Shown in pieces: positions 15,612-23,330 of a stretch of 33,900 nucleotides of DNA. The stretch comes from JBOGFI01 sp050743365. Its GTDB lineage: Bacteria; Actinomycetota; Acidimicrobiia; IMCC26256; JACDBD01. The DNA lies in assembly GCA_050743365.1 (NCBI GenBank), contig JBOGFI010000133.1, positions 1-33,900 of the forward strand, read 5' to 3'. A program made the translations under genes and the position numbers. Positions within the stretch are counted from its first letter, which is position 1, and each line of letters opens with the position of its first letter. The notes beneath the pieces were generated by a model, which was given only the letters and a program-made list of their open reading frames with translations, did no database searches and was not told where the DNA came from.

Positions 15612-17132
15612 ATGGCGCTGCTCGACGTGCAGGAGGTGTCGGTCCGATTCGGTGGGCTCCAGGCGCTGGACCAGGTGTCGCTGGACGCCGAGGTCGGGCA
15701 CGTCACCGGGCTGATCGGGCCCAACGGCGCCGGCAAGACGACGTTCTTCAACGTGGTGACCGGGCTCCTCGCCCCGAACGCCGGGCGGGTCAACCTCGAC
15801 GGTTCGGACATCACCCGGGCCCGACCCCACCAGCGCGCCCGGCTGGGCATCGGGCGCACGTTCCAGCGGCTGGAGACGTTCGGCTCGTTGACCGCGCGCG
15901 AGAACGTGCTGGTCGCGGCGGAGACCGGGTGGTCGCGGCGCAAGGGCGCGCCGGACCAGACCACCGACGGGATCCTCGAGCGCATCGGCATCGCCGACGT
16001 CGCCGCGGAGAGGGTGGACAAGCTGCCGACCGGCACCGCTCGACTGGTGGAGCTGGGTCGGGCACTGGCGACCCATCCCCGGGTGCTGCTGCTCGACGAG
16101 CCGTCGGCGGGTCTCAACGAGGCGGAGACCTCGACGCTCGGATCGTTGCTGCGCGACCTCGCCGCCACCGGCCTGGCCGTTCTGCTGGTCGAGCACGACA
16201 TGGCTTTCGTGATGGGCACGTGCGAGCGGATCCACGTGCTCGATTTCGGGCGAATCATCGCCATCGGCAGCCCGGCCGAGGTGCAGGGCAACCCGGAGGT
16301 GCGGACCGCGTACCTGGGCGAGGGCTCCAAGCAGCCCCCGCCCGAGGCGGTGGCGGGGACGGTCATCGAGACCGCGGGCACCGTGCCCGCCGCCGACGGT
16401 GTGACGCGCAAGGAGATCGAGGGTGCTGCCCCCGCGCTCGAGCTGCGGAACGTGACCGCGGGCTACGGGCCCATCGACGTGCTCCAGGGGGTGAGCCTCG
16501 CGGTGAAGGTCGGGTCCGTGTTCGCGCTGCTCGGTCCGAACGGCGCCGGCAAGTCGACCACGCTCAAGGTGGCGAGCGGGCAGATCGAGCCGTCGGGTGG
16601 CGACGTGCTCCTGTACGGCGGCTCGATCCGGGGCCGCAGCGCCGACGCGCTGGCGCGCGTCGGGCTGTGCAGCATCCCCGAGGGCCGGGGGATCTTCCCG
16701 AACCTCACGCTGGTCGAGAACCTGCGAATGGCCACGTACGCCGGCCAGCGGTTCGCCGAGGTCGAGGAACGGGCGCTCACCCGCTTCCCGCGCCTCCGGG
16801 ACCGGCGCAAGCAGGTGGCGGGCACGCTGTCGGGGGGCGAGCAGCAGATGCTGTCGATGGCCCGGGCGCTCGCAACCGACCCCAAGGTGCTGCTGCTCGA
16901 CGAGCTGTCGATGGGCCTTGCGCCGCTGATCGTGGAGGAGCTGTACGAGGCGGTCGCGCGGATCGTCGCCGAGGACGTGTCGATCCTCATCGTCGAGCAG
17001 TTCGCCCACGAGGTGCTCGACGTGGCCGAGACCGCCGCCATCATGCTGCACGGCCGCATCGACTACGTCGGCGCCCCCAAGGAGATCGGCGAGCAGCTCG
17101 ACGCCGCCTACTTGGGCCTCGCGCAGAGCTGA
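15612..17132 (+). CDS. Fused LivG-LivF ABC ATPase
   Basis: A 506-residue protein with two complete nucleotide-binding domains. Domain 1 (LivG-like): Walker A GPNGAGKT at 36-43, Walker B LLLDE ending at Glu163, H-loop VEHD near 193. Its signature is LPTGTARLVE (138-147) rather than LSGGQ, so it is non-canonical. Domain 2 (LivF-like): Walker A GPNGAGKS at 308-315, canonical LSGGE at 406-410, Walker B LLLDE at 427-431, and Gln instead of His in VEQF, as is usual for LivF. A linker of about 35 residues joins them. Together with the fused permease this makes a three-polypeptide importer. Both ATP sites should form because each uses the partner's signature. Confidence 0.95.
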   Translation: MALLDVQEVSVRFGGLQALDQVSLDAEVGHVTGLIGPNGAGKTTFFNVVTGLLAPNAGRVNLDGSDITRARPHQRARLGIGRTFQRLETFGSLTARENVLVAAETGWSRRKGAPDQTTDGILERIGIADVAAERVDKLPTGTARLVELGRALATHPRVLLLDEPSAGLNEAETSTLGSLLRDLAATGLAVLLVEHDMAFVMGTCERIHVLDFGRIIAIGSPAEVQGNPEVRTAYLGEGSKQPPPEAVAGTVIETAGTVPAADGVTRKEIEGAAPALELRNVTAGYGPIDVLQGVSLAVKVGSVFALLGPNGAGKSTTLKVASGQIEPSGGDVLLYGGSIRGRSADALARVGLCSIPEGRGIFPNLTLVENLRMATYAGQRFAEVEERALTRFPRLRDRRKQVAGTLSGGEQQMLSMARALATDPKVLLLDELSMGLAPLIVEELYEAVARIVAEDVSILIVEQFAHEVLDVAETAAIMLHGRIDYVGAPKEIGEQLDAAYLGLAQS

Positions 17133-17207
17133 TGCGATAGGGCCGAAGGCCTGCCAGCCCGCGACTCGCCGCCAGGATTGCGCGGGAGCGGCGAGCGTCC
17201 CGCAGGG

Positions 17208-17230
17208 CGGCGGCAGGTACCCTGCCGCCG
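17208..17230. terminator. Perfect 10-bp hairpin after the transporter operon
   Basis: CGGCGGCAGG (17208-17217) and CCTGCCGCCG (17221-17230) pair perfectly around a TAC loop in the 139-bp gap between the convergent ATPase and luciferase-like genes. It is a likely transcription terminator for the plus-strand operon. Confidence 0.7.
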
Positions 17231-17246
17231 AGCGAGCGCGACCAGG

Positions 17247-17269
17247 AGGAAGGCCTGGCGGGCCTTCCT
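17247..17269. terminator. Hairpin terminator ending the luciferase-like gene
   Basis: AGGAAGGCC (17247-17255) and GGCCTTCCT (17261-17269) form a 9-bp stem with a TGGCG loop immediately downstream of the minus-strand stop codon at 17272. A partly complementary AAGGCCTGCCAG lies near 17146, so longer alternative pairing across the gap is possible. Confidence 0.65.
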
Positions 17270-17271
17270 TC

Positions 17272-18453
17272 CTACACCGGCACCTCGTCGAGGACGTCGG
17301 CCAGGGTGCGGCGGGTTGGGCCGTGCTCGGCCAGGTACGCCTCCCGCTGACGCTGCGTACTGTGGACCGGGTCCTTGTCGTACTCCGGGAGGACGTGGGC
17401 GCCGAACGTCTCGACCGACTCGAGGACGACCTCGATCGGCGCCGTCGTCGAGAGCTGCCCGAAGCAGAGCTGGTCGGCGCCGATGTCGGCGTAGCCCTTG
17501 ACCGCCCTGGTCACCTCCTCGGGCGTGCCCACGCAGACCAGGCCGGCGCCGATGCGCTCCTCGAGCTCGGCCGGCGTGGGCTCGGGGATCAGGTCGGGCC
17601 AGTGGGGGATGCCGGGCGGCTTGGGGAACGTGTCGAGGTAGTGGAACACGAGGCTGTTCTGGTACCCGCTCGCCATGTCGGCAGCGATGTCGCGCGCCCG
17701 CTGCCCGTCCTCCAGGCACAGCATCTGGCTCGTGACCATGACGTTGTTGTTGATGTACTCCCCGACCGGCTCGGCCTTCTCGATGGTGGTCTTGTAGACG
17801 TCGACGAGCGGGGCCAGCATCTCGGGCGAGCCGGTGGTGAAGCACAGGACGCCGATTCCCATTCGCGCCGCCTTCTCGAACGTGCTCGGGTTGCCCGCCG
17901 CGACCCAGATCGGCGGGTGCGGGTCGCTGTACGGCTTGGGCAGCACGTTGCGGGGTGGCATCGAGAAGAACTTGCCGTCGTAGCTGTAGAGGCCGTCGCG
18001 CCACATGTACTTGAACTGAGCCAGGGTCTCGTCGGCCATCTCCTTGGTCAGCTCGGGATCCTCGATCCCGAACCCCCTCTGCTCCGTGCTCGACGAACCA
18101 CGGCCGACGCCGAACTCGAAGCGCCCTTCGCTCAGGTGGTCGATCATGGCCACGCGCTCGGCCACCCGGGCGGGGTGGTTCACCGGCGGGGTGATGTTGA
18201 AGATGCCGGTGCCGAGGTGGATCTGCTCGGTGCGGGCGGCGACGTAGGGGAGGAACACCTCGTTGGCCGAGAGGTGCGAGTACTGGGTGAGGAAGTGGTG
18301 CTCGGTGGCCCAGGTGTACTTGAACCCGGCCTGGTCGGCAGCCACCGTCCAGGCGACCTCGTTCATGAGGCGCTCGTGCTGGACCTCGGCCACGTCCCGG
18401 CCGTCGACGGCCTGGTACGGCGTATAGAGGCTGTTGAAGATCCCGAACTCCAT
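17272..18453 (-). CDS. LLM class (luciferase-like) flavin-dependent oxidoreductase
   Basis: A 393-residue member of the bacterial luciferase/F420-dependent monooxygenase-dehydrogenase superfamily. The N-terminal strand MEFGIFNS, ATEHHF near residue 60, FGVGRGSS near 130 and HPPIWVAAGNP near 200 are typical TIM-barrel landmarks for binding FMN or F420. It starts at ATG 18453; the frame stays open upstream but without a convincing start. It is a single-gene unit divergent from the TetR/P450 pair, with a perfect 14-bp operator 65 nt upstream. Likely reactions are flavin-dependent oxygenation (Baeyer-Villiger type) or alcohol/alkanal oxidation; cofactor and substrate cannot be told from sequence alone. 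Confidence 0.93.
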   Translation of the reverse strand: MEFGIFNSLYTPYQAVDGRDVAEVQHERLMNEVAWTVAADQAGFKYTWATEHHFLTQYSHLSANEVFLPYVAARTEQIHLGTGIFNITPPVNHPARVAERVAMIDHLSEGRFEFGVGRGSSSTEQRGFGIEDPELTKEMADETLAQFKYMWRDGLYSYDGKFFSMPPRNVLPKPYSDPHPPIWVAAGNPSTFEKAARMGIGVLCFTTGSPEMLAPLVDVYKTTIEKAEPVGEYINNNVMVTSQMLCLEDGQRARDIAADMASGYQNSLVFHYLDTFPKPPGIPHWPDLIPEPTPAELEERIGAGLVCVGTPEEVTRAVKGYADIGADQLCFGQLSTTAPIEVVLESVETFGAHVLPEYDKDPVHSTQRQREAYLAEHGPTRRTLADVLDEVPV

Positions 18454-18517
18454 GGCGGCGCTCCCGGTGTCGGCTCGCGATCCGTCCCGAGGGAAGGTAC
18501 CGGACGGGCTCCGGAAT

Positions 18518-18531
18518 TGCAACAGGTTCCA
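18518..18531. promoter_or_regulatory. KstR-like 14-bp operator, site 3 (8/8 match)
   Basis: TGCAACAGGTTCCA matches every fixed base of TNNAACNNGTTNNA. It lies between the luciferase-like gene (start 18453, minus) and the TetR gene (start 18598, plus), so it may control one or both. Confidence 0.65.
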
Positions 18532-18592
18532 TTTTCGGCCCGGAACGGACGCCGGCGGCCTTGCGTCGCGGCCAACGCTCGGCGATCATTTC

Positions 18593-18609
18593 GGAGAATG
18601 ACGTTCTCC
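18593..18609. promoter_or_regulatory. Inverted repeat overlapping the TetR start codon
   Basis: GGAGAA (18593-18598) and TTCTCC (18604-18609) are perfect arms around TGACG; the ATG at 18598-18600 lies inside. This is a plausible autoregulatory operator. The half-sites resemble those of the 14-bp operators, but the spacing is one base longer. Confidence 0.5.
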
Positions 18610-19296
18610 ATTACCGCCCACGATGATTCTCCGCAGTGGCGGACGCGGGCGCTCGACCGGTCCCTCGGGGAGGCGCGCACCCGGTCGGTCCAGCGCATGG
18701 AGCGCCTCGTCGACGCGGCGCGATCACTGGCGAACGAATCGGGCAGCGCCGCCTTCACCGTTGCGCAGGTGGCGGACCGAGCCGGACTGTCGCTCAAGAG
18801 CTTCTACCGGTGCTTCTCTGGCAAGGACCACCTGCTCCTCGCGCTGCTCGAGGAGGAGAGCCGGCGCGGCGCCGCGATCCTCGGCGGCATGGTGGACGCG
18901 TACGACGCGCCGGTCGAGCGGCTCCGCGCCTACGTGCAGGGGATCTTCGAGCTGCTCACGTACCCCGACGCGATCGGCTACGCGGGCGTGCTCGTGCGCG
19001 AGCACCGGCGCCTGGCCGAGGATCATCCCGACGAGCTGGACGCGGCCCTGCGGCCGCTCGTCGACCGGCTGCGGTCGGAGCTCGCGTCCGGCGTGCGGGC
19101 CGGCGAGCTCGAGGACGTCGAACCGCGCCGCGCCGCCGAGACCGTCTTCGCGCTGGTGCTGGCCTCGATCCACGAGGTGACATTGGGCCGCGCCGAGCCA
19201 CGCGAGCGGGCGGCGTACCTGTGGCGGTTCTGCTGGTCGGGCCTCGCGGGTGCGCGTGAGACGGCGACGGGCAACGCGAGCGATCGAAGACGATAG
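18598..19296 (+). CDS. TetR/AcrR family transcriptional regulator
   Basis: A 232-residue one-component regulator. The N-terminal helix-turn-helix is seen around residues 50-75 (FTVAQVADRAGLSLKSFYRCFSGKDHL), preceded by an unusual 30-residue extension, and followed by an all-helical ligand-binding domain. ATG 18598 sits inside the inverted repeat at 18593-18609. The P450 gene follows at once, so regulator and enzyme are cotranscribed. By sequence it is not obviously KstR itself, whose binding motif is seen in the window. Ligands of the family are often acyl-CoAs or hydrophobic compounds. Likely targets are its own operon and the divergent luciferase-like gene (inference). Confidence 0.92.
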   Translation: MTFSITAHDDSPQWRTRALDRSLGEARTRSVQRMERLVDAARSLANESGSAAFTVAQVADRAGLSLKSFYRCFSGKDHLLLALLEEESRRGAAILGGMVDAYDAPVERLRAYVQGIFELLTYPDAIGYAGVLVREHRRLAEDHPDELDAALRPLVDRLRSELASGVRAGELEDVEPRRAAETVFALVLASIHEVTLGRAEPRERAAYLWRFCWSGLAGARETATGNASDRRR

Positions 19297-19310
19297 GAAG
19301 CGTGGGTGCG

Positions 19311-20564
19311 ATGGAAGCGACGGACGCGAAGGACGCGAAGGACGCGGACGCGACACCGGCGCTCGAGCCCGACGACCCGACGACCCTCCTCTTCGGGCAC
19401 GGCGCCGACGAGCCCTCCGGTGCGTACCGGGAGCTGCGCGAGCGGTGCCCCGTAGCCGTCTCCGGCGCCGGCGGGGCGCCGGCGGTGTACTTGTCGCGTT
19501 ACCAGGACGTGCTGTGGGCCCTACGCCACCCCGAGGTCTTCTCGTCGGCCGCGGACGCGCTGTCGATCGGCCAGGAGCAACCGCTCATCCCGCTCCAGGT
19601 CGACCCGCCCGAGCACACCGGGTACCGGCGGCTCCTCAACCCCGAGTTCGTCCCCCGCAAGATCGACGAGCTGGAGCCCGACGTCCGTGTGCTCGTCAAC
19701 CGCCTCATCGACGCCTTCGGCGGCCGGGGCCGCTGCGACTTCCACGAGGAGTTCGCCACGCCGCTGCCGTCCACGATCTTCCTGCGCCTCATGGGCCTGC
19801 GCCAGGACGACCTCGCGATGTTCCTCGGGTGGCGCGACGACATCATCCGGCCCGACGTGCCCCCGGGCGACCTCGAGGCGGCGGCGCGGGTCCGCGAGGC
19901 CGCCGGCAAGGCGATCAACGCCTACTTCGAGGACGCCATCGACGACCGCCGGCGGCAACCCGACGAGGGGCTGCTGAGCGAGCTCGTCGGCGCCGGCATC
20001 GACGGCGAAGCCCTCACCCGGGCGGAGCTGCTCGGCATCTGCCACCTCATGCTCCTCGGAGGGCTCGACACGGTGACGGCGACGCTCGACTGCATGGTCA
20101 CCTACCTCGCCCGCCATCCCGAGCGGCGCCGCCGGCTCGTCGAAGACCCGGCGCTGATCCCGGCGGCGGTGGAGGAGCTTCTCCGCCGGGAGAGCCCGGT
20201 CATGGTCGTTCCCCGCATCGTGAAGCAGGACGTCACGATGCACGAGGCGGAGCTGCGCACCGGCGCCCACGTCATGCTCGTGATCGGCGCCGCCAACACC
20301 GACGAGCGGGAGTTCCCCGACGCCGAGGGCGTCGACGTCACCCGCGACCCCAACCGCCACCTGGCCTTCGGCGGCGGGAACCACCTGTGCCTCGGCGCCC
20401 ACCTCGCCCGCCTCGAGCTGCGGGTGGCGCTCGAGGAGCTCCACCGGCGCATCCCCGACTACCGGATCCCGGACGGTACCGAGGTCCACTTCTCTCCCGG
20501 CATCCGCCAGGCCGACCGCCTCCCGCTCGTCTTCCAGCCCGAGCACACCCGCCGGCCCGGCTAG
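19311..20564 (+). CDS. Cytochrome P450 (second of three)
   Basis: A 417-residue P450 with I-helix GGLDTVT at 250-256, K-helix Glu289-Arg292, and heme loop FGGGNHLCLG with Cys360. The N-terminus is low-complexity (Asp/Ala/Lys repeats encoded by 9-bp tandem repeats at 19323-19352). ATG 19311 was chosen because AGGAAG lies 10 nt upstream; an in-frame GTG at 19302 is almost touching that site. It starts 14 nt after the TetR stop, so it is probably the enzyme that regulator controls. The stop TAG overlaps the stop of the convergent SnoaL-like gene (shared CTAG). The reaction is hydroxylation of a hydrophobic molecule; the family is not assignable here. Confidence 0.95.
   Translation: MEATDAKDAKDADATPALEPDDPTTLLFGHGADEPSGAYRELRERCPVAVSGAGGAPAVYLSRYQDVLWALRHPEVFSSAADALSIGQEQPLIPLQVDPPEHTGYRRLLNPEFVPRKIDELEPDVRVLVNRLIDAFGGRGRCDFHEEFATPLPSTIFLRLMGLRQDDLAMFLGWRDDIIRPDVPPGDLEAAARVREAAGKAINAYFEDAIDDRRRQPDEGLLSELVGAGIDGEALTRAELLGICHLMLLGGLDTVTATLDCMVTYLARHPERRRRLVEDPALIPAAVEELLRRESPVMVVPRIVKQDVTMHEAELRTGAHVMLVIGAANTDEREFPDAEGVDVTRDPNRHLAFGGGNHLCLGAHLARLELRVALEELHRRIPDYRIPDGTEVHFSPGIRQADRLPLVFQPEHTRRPG
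19323..19352 (+). repeat. 9-bp/6-bp tandem repeat in P450 N-terminus
   Basis: GACGCGAAG occurs twice in tandem (19323-19340), followed by two GACGCG units (19341-19352). It encodes the Asp-Ala-Lys rich leader of the P450 and is probably a slippage product. Confidence 0.6.
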
Positions 20565-21019
20565 CTCCCGCCGCCGGCGGCCTGCTTCGCCGCGAGCCAG
20601 CCTTTGACCATGTCGGCGAACTCGTTCGGGTTGTACATGTCCTCCTCGTAGGAGAACAGGCCGTCGCCGGCGTAGTGGAGCTTCGTCCAGTTGGACTCGG
20701 AGTGCGTGCTGCCGTCGCCGGGGTCGTCCATCACGTTGCTCACTGAGCAGATCACCCAACCGCGATCCTCGTCGACCACGTACCAGTCGACCGGGAACGA
20801 CCGCATCTCGTTGTTCACGGGTAGCGCCATCGTCTCGTTGATCCACTTCAGGATGGCGGCCCGGCCCTTCATGTGGCCGTAGTGGTGCTCGTAGTACTCG
20901 GCGTCCTCGGTGAAGCAGCCCGCCCATTCGGTCCAGTCGCCGCTCTTCGCCGACCGGTCGGCGGCCTCCTGGAAGTGCCGGAACGCGTCCTGGATCTCGC
21001 CGCGGTCGAACCTAACCAT
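20561..21019 (-). CDS. SnoaL/NTF2-like protein
   Basis: A 152-residue small protein with the SnoaL-like alpha+beta cone pattern: an N-terminal helix with FQEAADRSAKSGDWTEWAGCFTEDAEYYEHHYG, then GRAAILKWINE, and beta strands with VDWYVVDEDRGWVICSVSN and HSESNWTKLHYAGDGLFSYEED. Members act as isomerases, hydratases, dehydratases or ligand carriers, often on polycyclic substrates, and SnoaL-like hydratases occur in sterol side-chain degradation. It starts 9 nt after the VOC stop, with GAGGAGGGGAC as ribosome site overlapping that stop. Its own stop overlaps the convergent P450 stop. The exact activity cannot be given. Confidence 0.85.
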   Translation of the reverse strand: MVRFDRGEIQDAFRHFQEAADRSAKSGDWTEWAGCFTEDAEYYEHHYGHMKGRAAILKWINETMALPVNNEMRSFPVDWYVVDEDRGWVICSVSNVMDDPGDGSTHSESNWTKLHYAGDGLFSYEEDMYNPNEFADMVKGWLAAKQAAGGGS

Positions 21020-21028
21020 GTCCCCTCC

Positions 21029-21388
21029 TCAGTCGACGCGCCGGTGGAGCACGCAGAACTCGTTTCCCTCCGGGTCGGCCAGGACGACCCAGCTCTGCTC
21101 GCCTTGGCCGACGTCGACCCTGCGGGCGCCGAGCGCGAGCAGCCGCTCGACCTCCTCGGCCTGATCGCAGCCCGACGGGTTCACGTCGATGTGCAACCGG
21201 TTCTTGACCGTCTTCGCCTCGGGCACGGGCACGAACACGATCGACGGGGCCGCACCCCGGGGCCCGGCGATCTCGACCGCGCCCTCGTAGCTGCCGGTGG
21301 GCCGATATCCGAGCACCGCGGCCCAGAACTCGGCGAGGCCGCCGGGATCGGCGGCGTCGACGATCAGCTCGGTGAACCTGCTCGCCAT
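21029..21388 (-). CDS. VOC (glyoxalase/bleomycin-resistance fold) protein
   Basis: A 119-residue single-domain protein. RFTELIVDAADPGGLAEFWAAVLGY at the N-terminus and SWVVLADPEGNEFCVLHRRVD at the C-terminus are characteristic of vicinal oxygen chelate proteins, with KNRLHIDVNP in the middle giving a His in the usual metal position. Enzymes of the superfamily isomerise, epimerise or dioxygenate substrates, but many single-domain members lack known function; at this length it should dimerise. It is first in a two-gene unit with the SnoaL-like gene, and its promoter region holds the 14-bp site at 21424-21437, 36 nt upstream of ATG 21388. Confidence 0.87.
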   Translation of the reverse strand: MASRFTELIVDAADPGGLAEFWAAVLGYRPTGSYEGAVEIAGPRGAAPSIVFVPVPEAKTVKNRLHIDVNPSGCDQAEEVERLLALGARRVDVGQGEQSWVVLADPEGNEFCVLHRRVD

Positions 21389-21423
21389 GCTTGGAGATCC
21401 TTGGTCCGCACGCGCCGCCAGAC

Positions 21424-21437
21424 TAGTACGCGTTCTA
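21424..21437. promoter_or_regulatory. KstR-like 14-bp operator, site 4
   Basis: TAGTACGCGTTCTA matches 7 of 8 fixed bases of TNNAACNNGTTNNA. It overlaps the frame-restored stop codon (21435-21437) of the upstream SDR and lies just before the VOC gene. Confidence 0.5.
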
Positions 21438-22290
21438 TTTTCCTGGCCGGGCCAGGCCCGCCCGCCAGTCGCCGTGCAGAGCGCGCTCGCGCGCGAACTT
21501 CTGTGCCGAGATCGTCTGGCCGTTGAGCTCGGCGGCTCCGGGATCGGTCGCGAGCCACGCCACCACCGCCGCCGGCACCGAGGGCGGCGCGCCCGGGGTA
21601 GACGCCCTCGAGGCCGAGCGCCCGCTGGTTCACCTCCATGCGCTCGGTGAGCACGAACCCGGGCTCGACGTTGAACACGCGAACCCCTCGCGGCCCGAGC
21701 TCGACCGCGAGGATCCCGGCGAGACGGTGGAAGGCGCCCTTCGACATCGCGTAGGCGGCGCCCCACCCGCCCTCGCCTGCCGGCGCCGGCGGGTCGTTGA
21801 CCGCTACCGCGGACGTGACGTTCACGATGGTGCCTTCGCCGTGGTCGACCATCCCGGGCAGCGCCAGTTTCACCAACACGACCTGGGCGACGACATTGGC
21901 CGCCAGCTTGGTCTCGATCATCTCGACGGTCGTGTCGTCGAAGCGCGCCATGCTCCCCGGCCCGGTGTGCACCGCGTTGTTGACCAGCACGTCGATGCGA
22001 CCGCACTCGTCGAGCGCACGCCCCACCACCGCCTCGAGCGAGGCGCGGTCGAGCAGGTCCATCGTGAGCGGCAGCGCCCGCCGGCCGCGCTCCTCGATCA
22101 ACGCGGCGGTGGTCTCGAGGCTGCCGGGCACGGATCGGCCCTCGGCGTCGGAGTCGTCGACGCCCTCGCCCTCGCGCACCGTGCGGGCGGTGATCACGAC
22201 GTCGAGGCCGGCGGTCGCGAGCGCGATCGCGGTCGCCTTGCCGATGGCGCGGCTGGCGCCGGTCACGAAGGCGACTCTGGTCTCGGGCAC
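21435..22290 (-). pseudogene. SDR family oxidoreductase with a frameshift near 21600
   Basis: From GTG 22290 (ribosome site GGGAGGGAAC upstream) the frame encodes an SDR with TGASRAIG near the N-terminus, NNAVHTG at the NNAG position and active-site YAMSK, up to VNQRALGLEGVYPG. After about 21600 that frame turns into Arg/Gly-rich nonsense and runs on to 21364, into the VOC gene. One frame away, the sequence continues as a normal SDR C-terminus (APPSVPAAVVAWLATDPGAA, then LNGQTISAQKF) to TAG at 21435. One extra base in the GCGCGCCCGGGG tract near 21593-21604 explains this. It may be a sequencing error in a GC-rich run or a recent inactivation. Restored length is about 284 residues. Divergent from the SDR at 22356. 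Confidence 0.8.
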
Positions 22291-22308
22291 GACGTTCCCT
22301 CCCCCGAC

Positions 22309-22322
22309 TAGAACGTATTCCA
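22309..22322. promoter_or_regulatory. KstR-like 14-bp operator, site 5
   Basis: TAGAACGTATTCCA matches 7 of 8 fixed bases of TNNAACNNGTTNNA. It sits in the 65-bp gap between two divergent SDR genes (22290 minus, 22356 plus). Confidence 0.55.
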
Positions 22323-22355
22323 CTCTCGGGCCGGTGAACGGGGAGCGGTCAGCGG

Positions 22356-23273
22356 ATGGACGCGGACGGCATGCACGGCAAGGTGGTCATCGTCACCGGC
22401 GCCGGCCGGGGTCTCGGGCGGGCCGAGGCGCTCGAGCTGGCGCGCCTCGGCGTGCACCTGGTCGTGAACGACGTCGGGCGCACCCTTCACGGCGAGGACG
22501 AGGACAACCCCGTCGACGCCCTCATCGACGAGATCGTGGCGGCGGGAGGCAAGGCGATCGCGCATCGGGGCGACGTCGCCGACTGGGACGACAGCCGCGC
22601 CCTCGTCGAGCTCGCGGTCGAGGAGTTCGGCCGTCTCGACATCCTCGTCAACAACGCCGGGTTCCTGCGCGACCGGATGCTGTTCAACATGACCGAGGAG
22701 GAGTTCGACCAGGTCGTGCGGGTCCATCTCAAGGGCCATTTCTGCACGATGCGGCACGCGGCCGCCCAATGGCGGGCGCAGTCGAAGGCGGCAGGCGAGC
22801 CGGTGTACGGCCGCATCGTCAACACCACCTCGGAGGCCGGGCTACTGGGCAGCCCGGGCCAGCCCAACTACTCCGCCGCCAAGGGCGGGATCATCCAGCT
22901 CACGCTGGCCGCGGCCCAGTCGCTCGGCCGCTTCGGCGTCACCGCCAACGCCATCGCGCCCCGAGCCCTCACCCGCATGACCGAGAGCCTGCCCGGCTTC
23001 GACGCCTCCGAGGGCGACTTCGACGTGTTCGCCCCCGAGAACGTGTCCCCGCTGGTCGCCTACCTGGCGTCCCCGGCGGCGGCTCGGGTGACGGGACAGG
23101 TGTTCATCGTCTACGGGCGGACGATCGACGTGCTCGCCGGGCCGAGCGTCGACCGGCGCTTCGAGGCCGACGACCGCTGGACGCCCGAGCGGGTCGACCA
23201 TGCGCTCACCCCTTTCTACGAGCAGCGCCGCCCGCTGCGCGACGGGTTCGTGCTCCAGGGAACACGCGGGTAG
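22356..23273 (+). CDS. SDR family oxidoreductase (17beta-HSD4/ChsB1-like)
   Basis: A 305-residue SDR with cofactor loop TGAGRGLG near residues 15-22, a long insertion (VGRTLHGEDEDNPVD), NNAG, and the triad Ser in NTTSEAG with YSAAK. The insertion, VRVHLKGHF and Gln-Pro-Asn before the Tyr mirror the partial SDR at 1-836. Both fit the hydroxyacyl-CoA dehydrogenase domain of peroxisomal multifunctional enzyme type 2 and mycobacterial ChsB1. It probably oxidises a 3-hydroxyacyl-CoA with NAD+. The extra 40 residues at the C-terminus (VDRRFEADDRWTPERVDH onward) are a feature of that group. GGGGAG lies 10 nt before ATG 22356. The next SDR begins 57 nt downstream. Confidence 0.92.
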   Translation: MDADGMHGKVVIVTGAGRGLGRAEALELARLGVHLVVNDVGRTLHGEDEDNPVDALIDEIVAAGGKAIAHRGDVADWDDSRALVELAVEEFGRLDILVNNAGFLRDRMLFNMTEEEFDQVVRVHLKGHFCTMRHAAAQWRAQSKAAGEPVYGRIVNTTSEAGLLGSPGQPNYSAAKGGIIQLTLAAAQSLGRFGVTANAIAPRALTRMTESLPGFDASEGDFDVFAPENVSPLVAYLASPAAARVTGQVFIVYGRTIDVLAGPSVDRRFEADDRWTPERVDHALTPFYEQRRPLRDGFVLQGTRG

Positions 23274-23330
23274 GAACTTCCCCATTTCGTGGCATGGGTG
23301 GCGTAGTCGTCCGTCGGGCAGACTCGGGCG

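Noticed and set aside
15090..17051. 653-residue minus-strand open frame opposite the fused ATPase
   Set aside because: Antisense to two complete ABC ATPase domains; no domain or ribosome site of its own.
18598..19296. Calling the TetR regulator KstR
   Set aside because: It has an HTH of the same family, but the rest does not resemble KstR as I know it, and it has its own distinct inverted repeat over the start codon.
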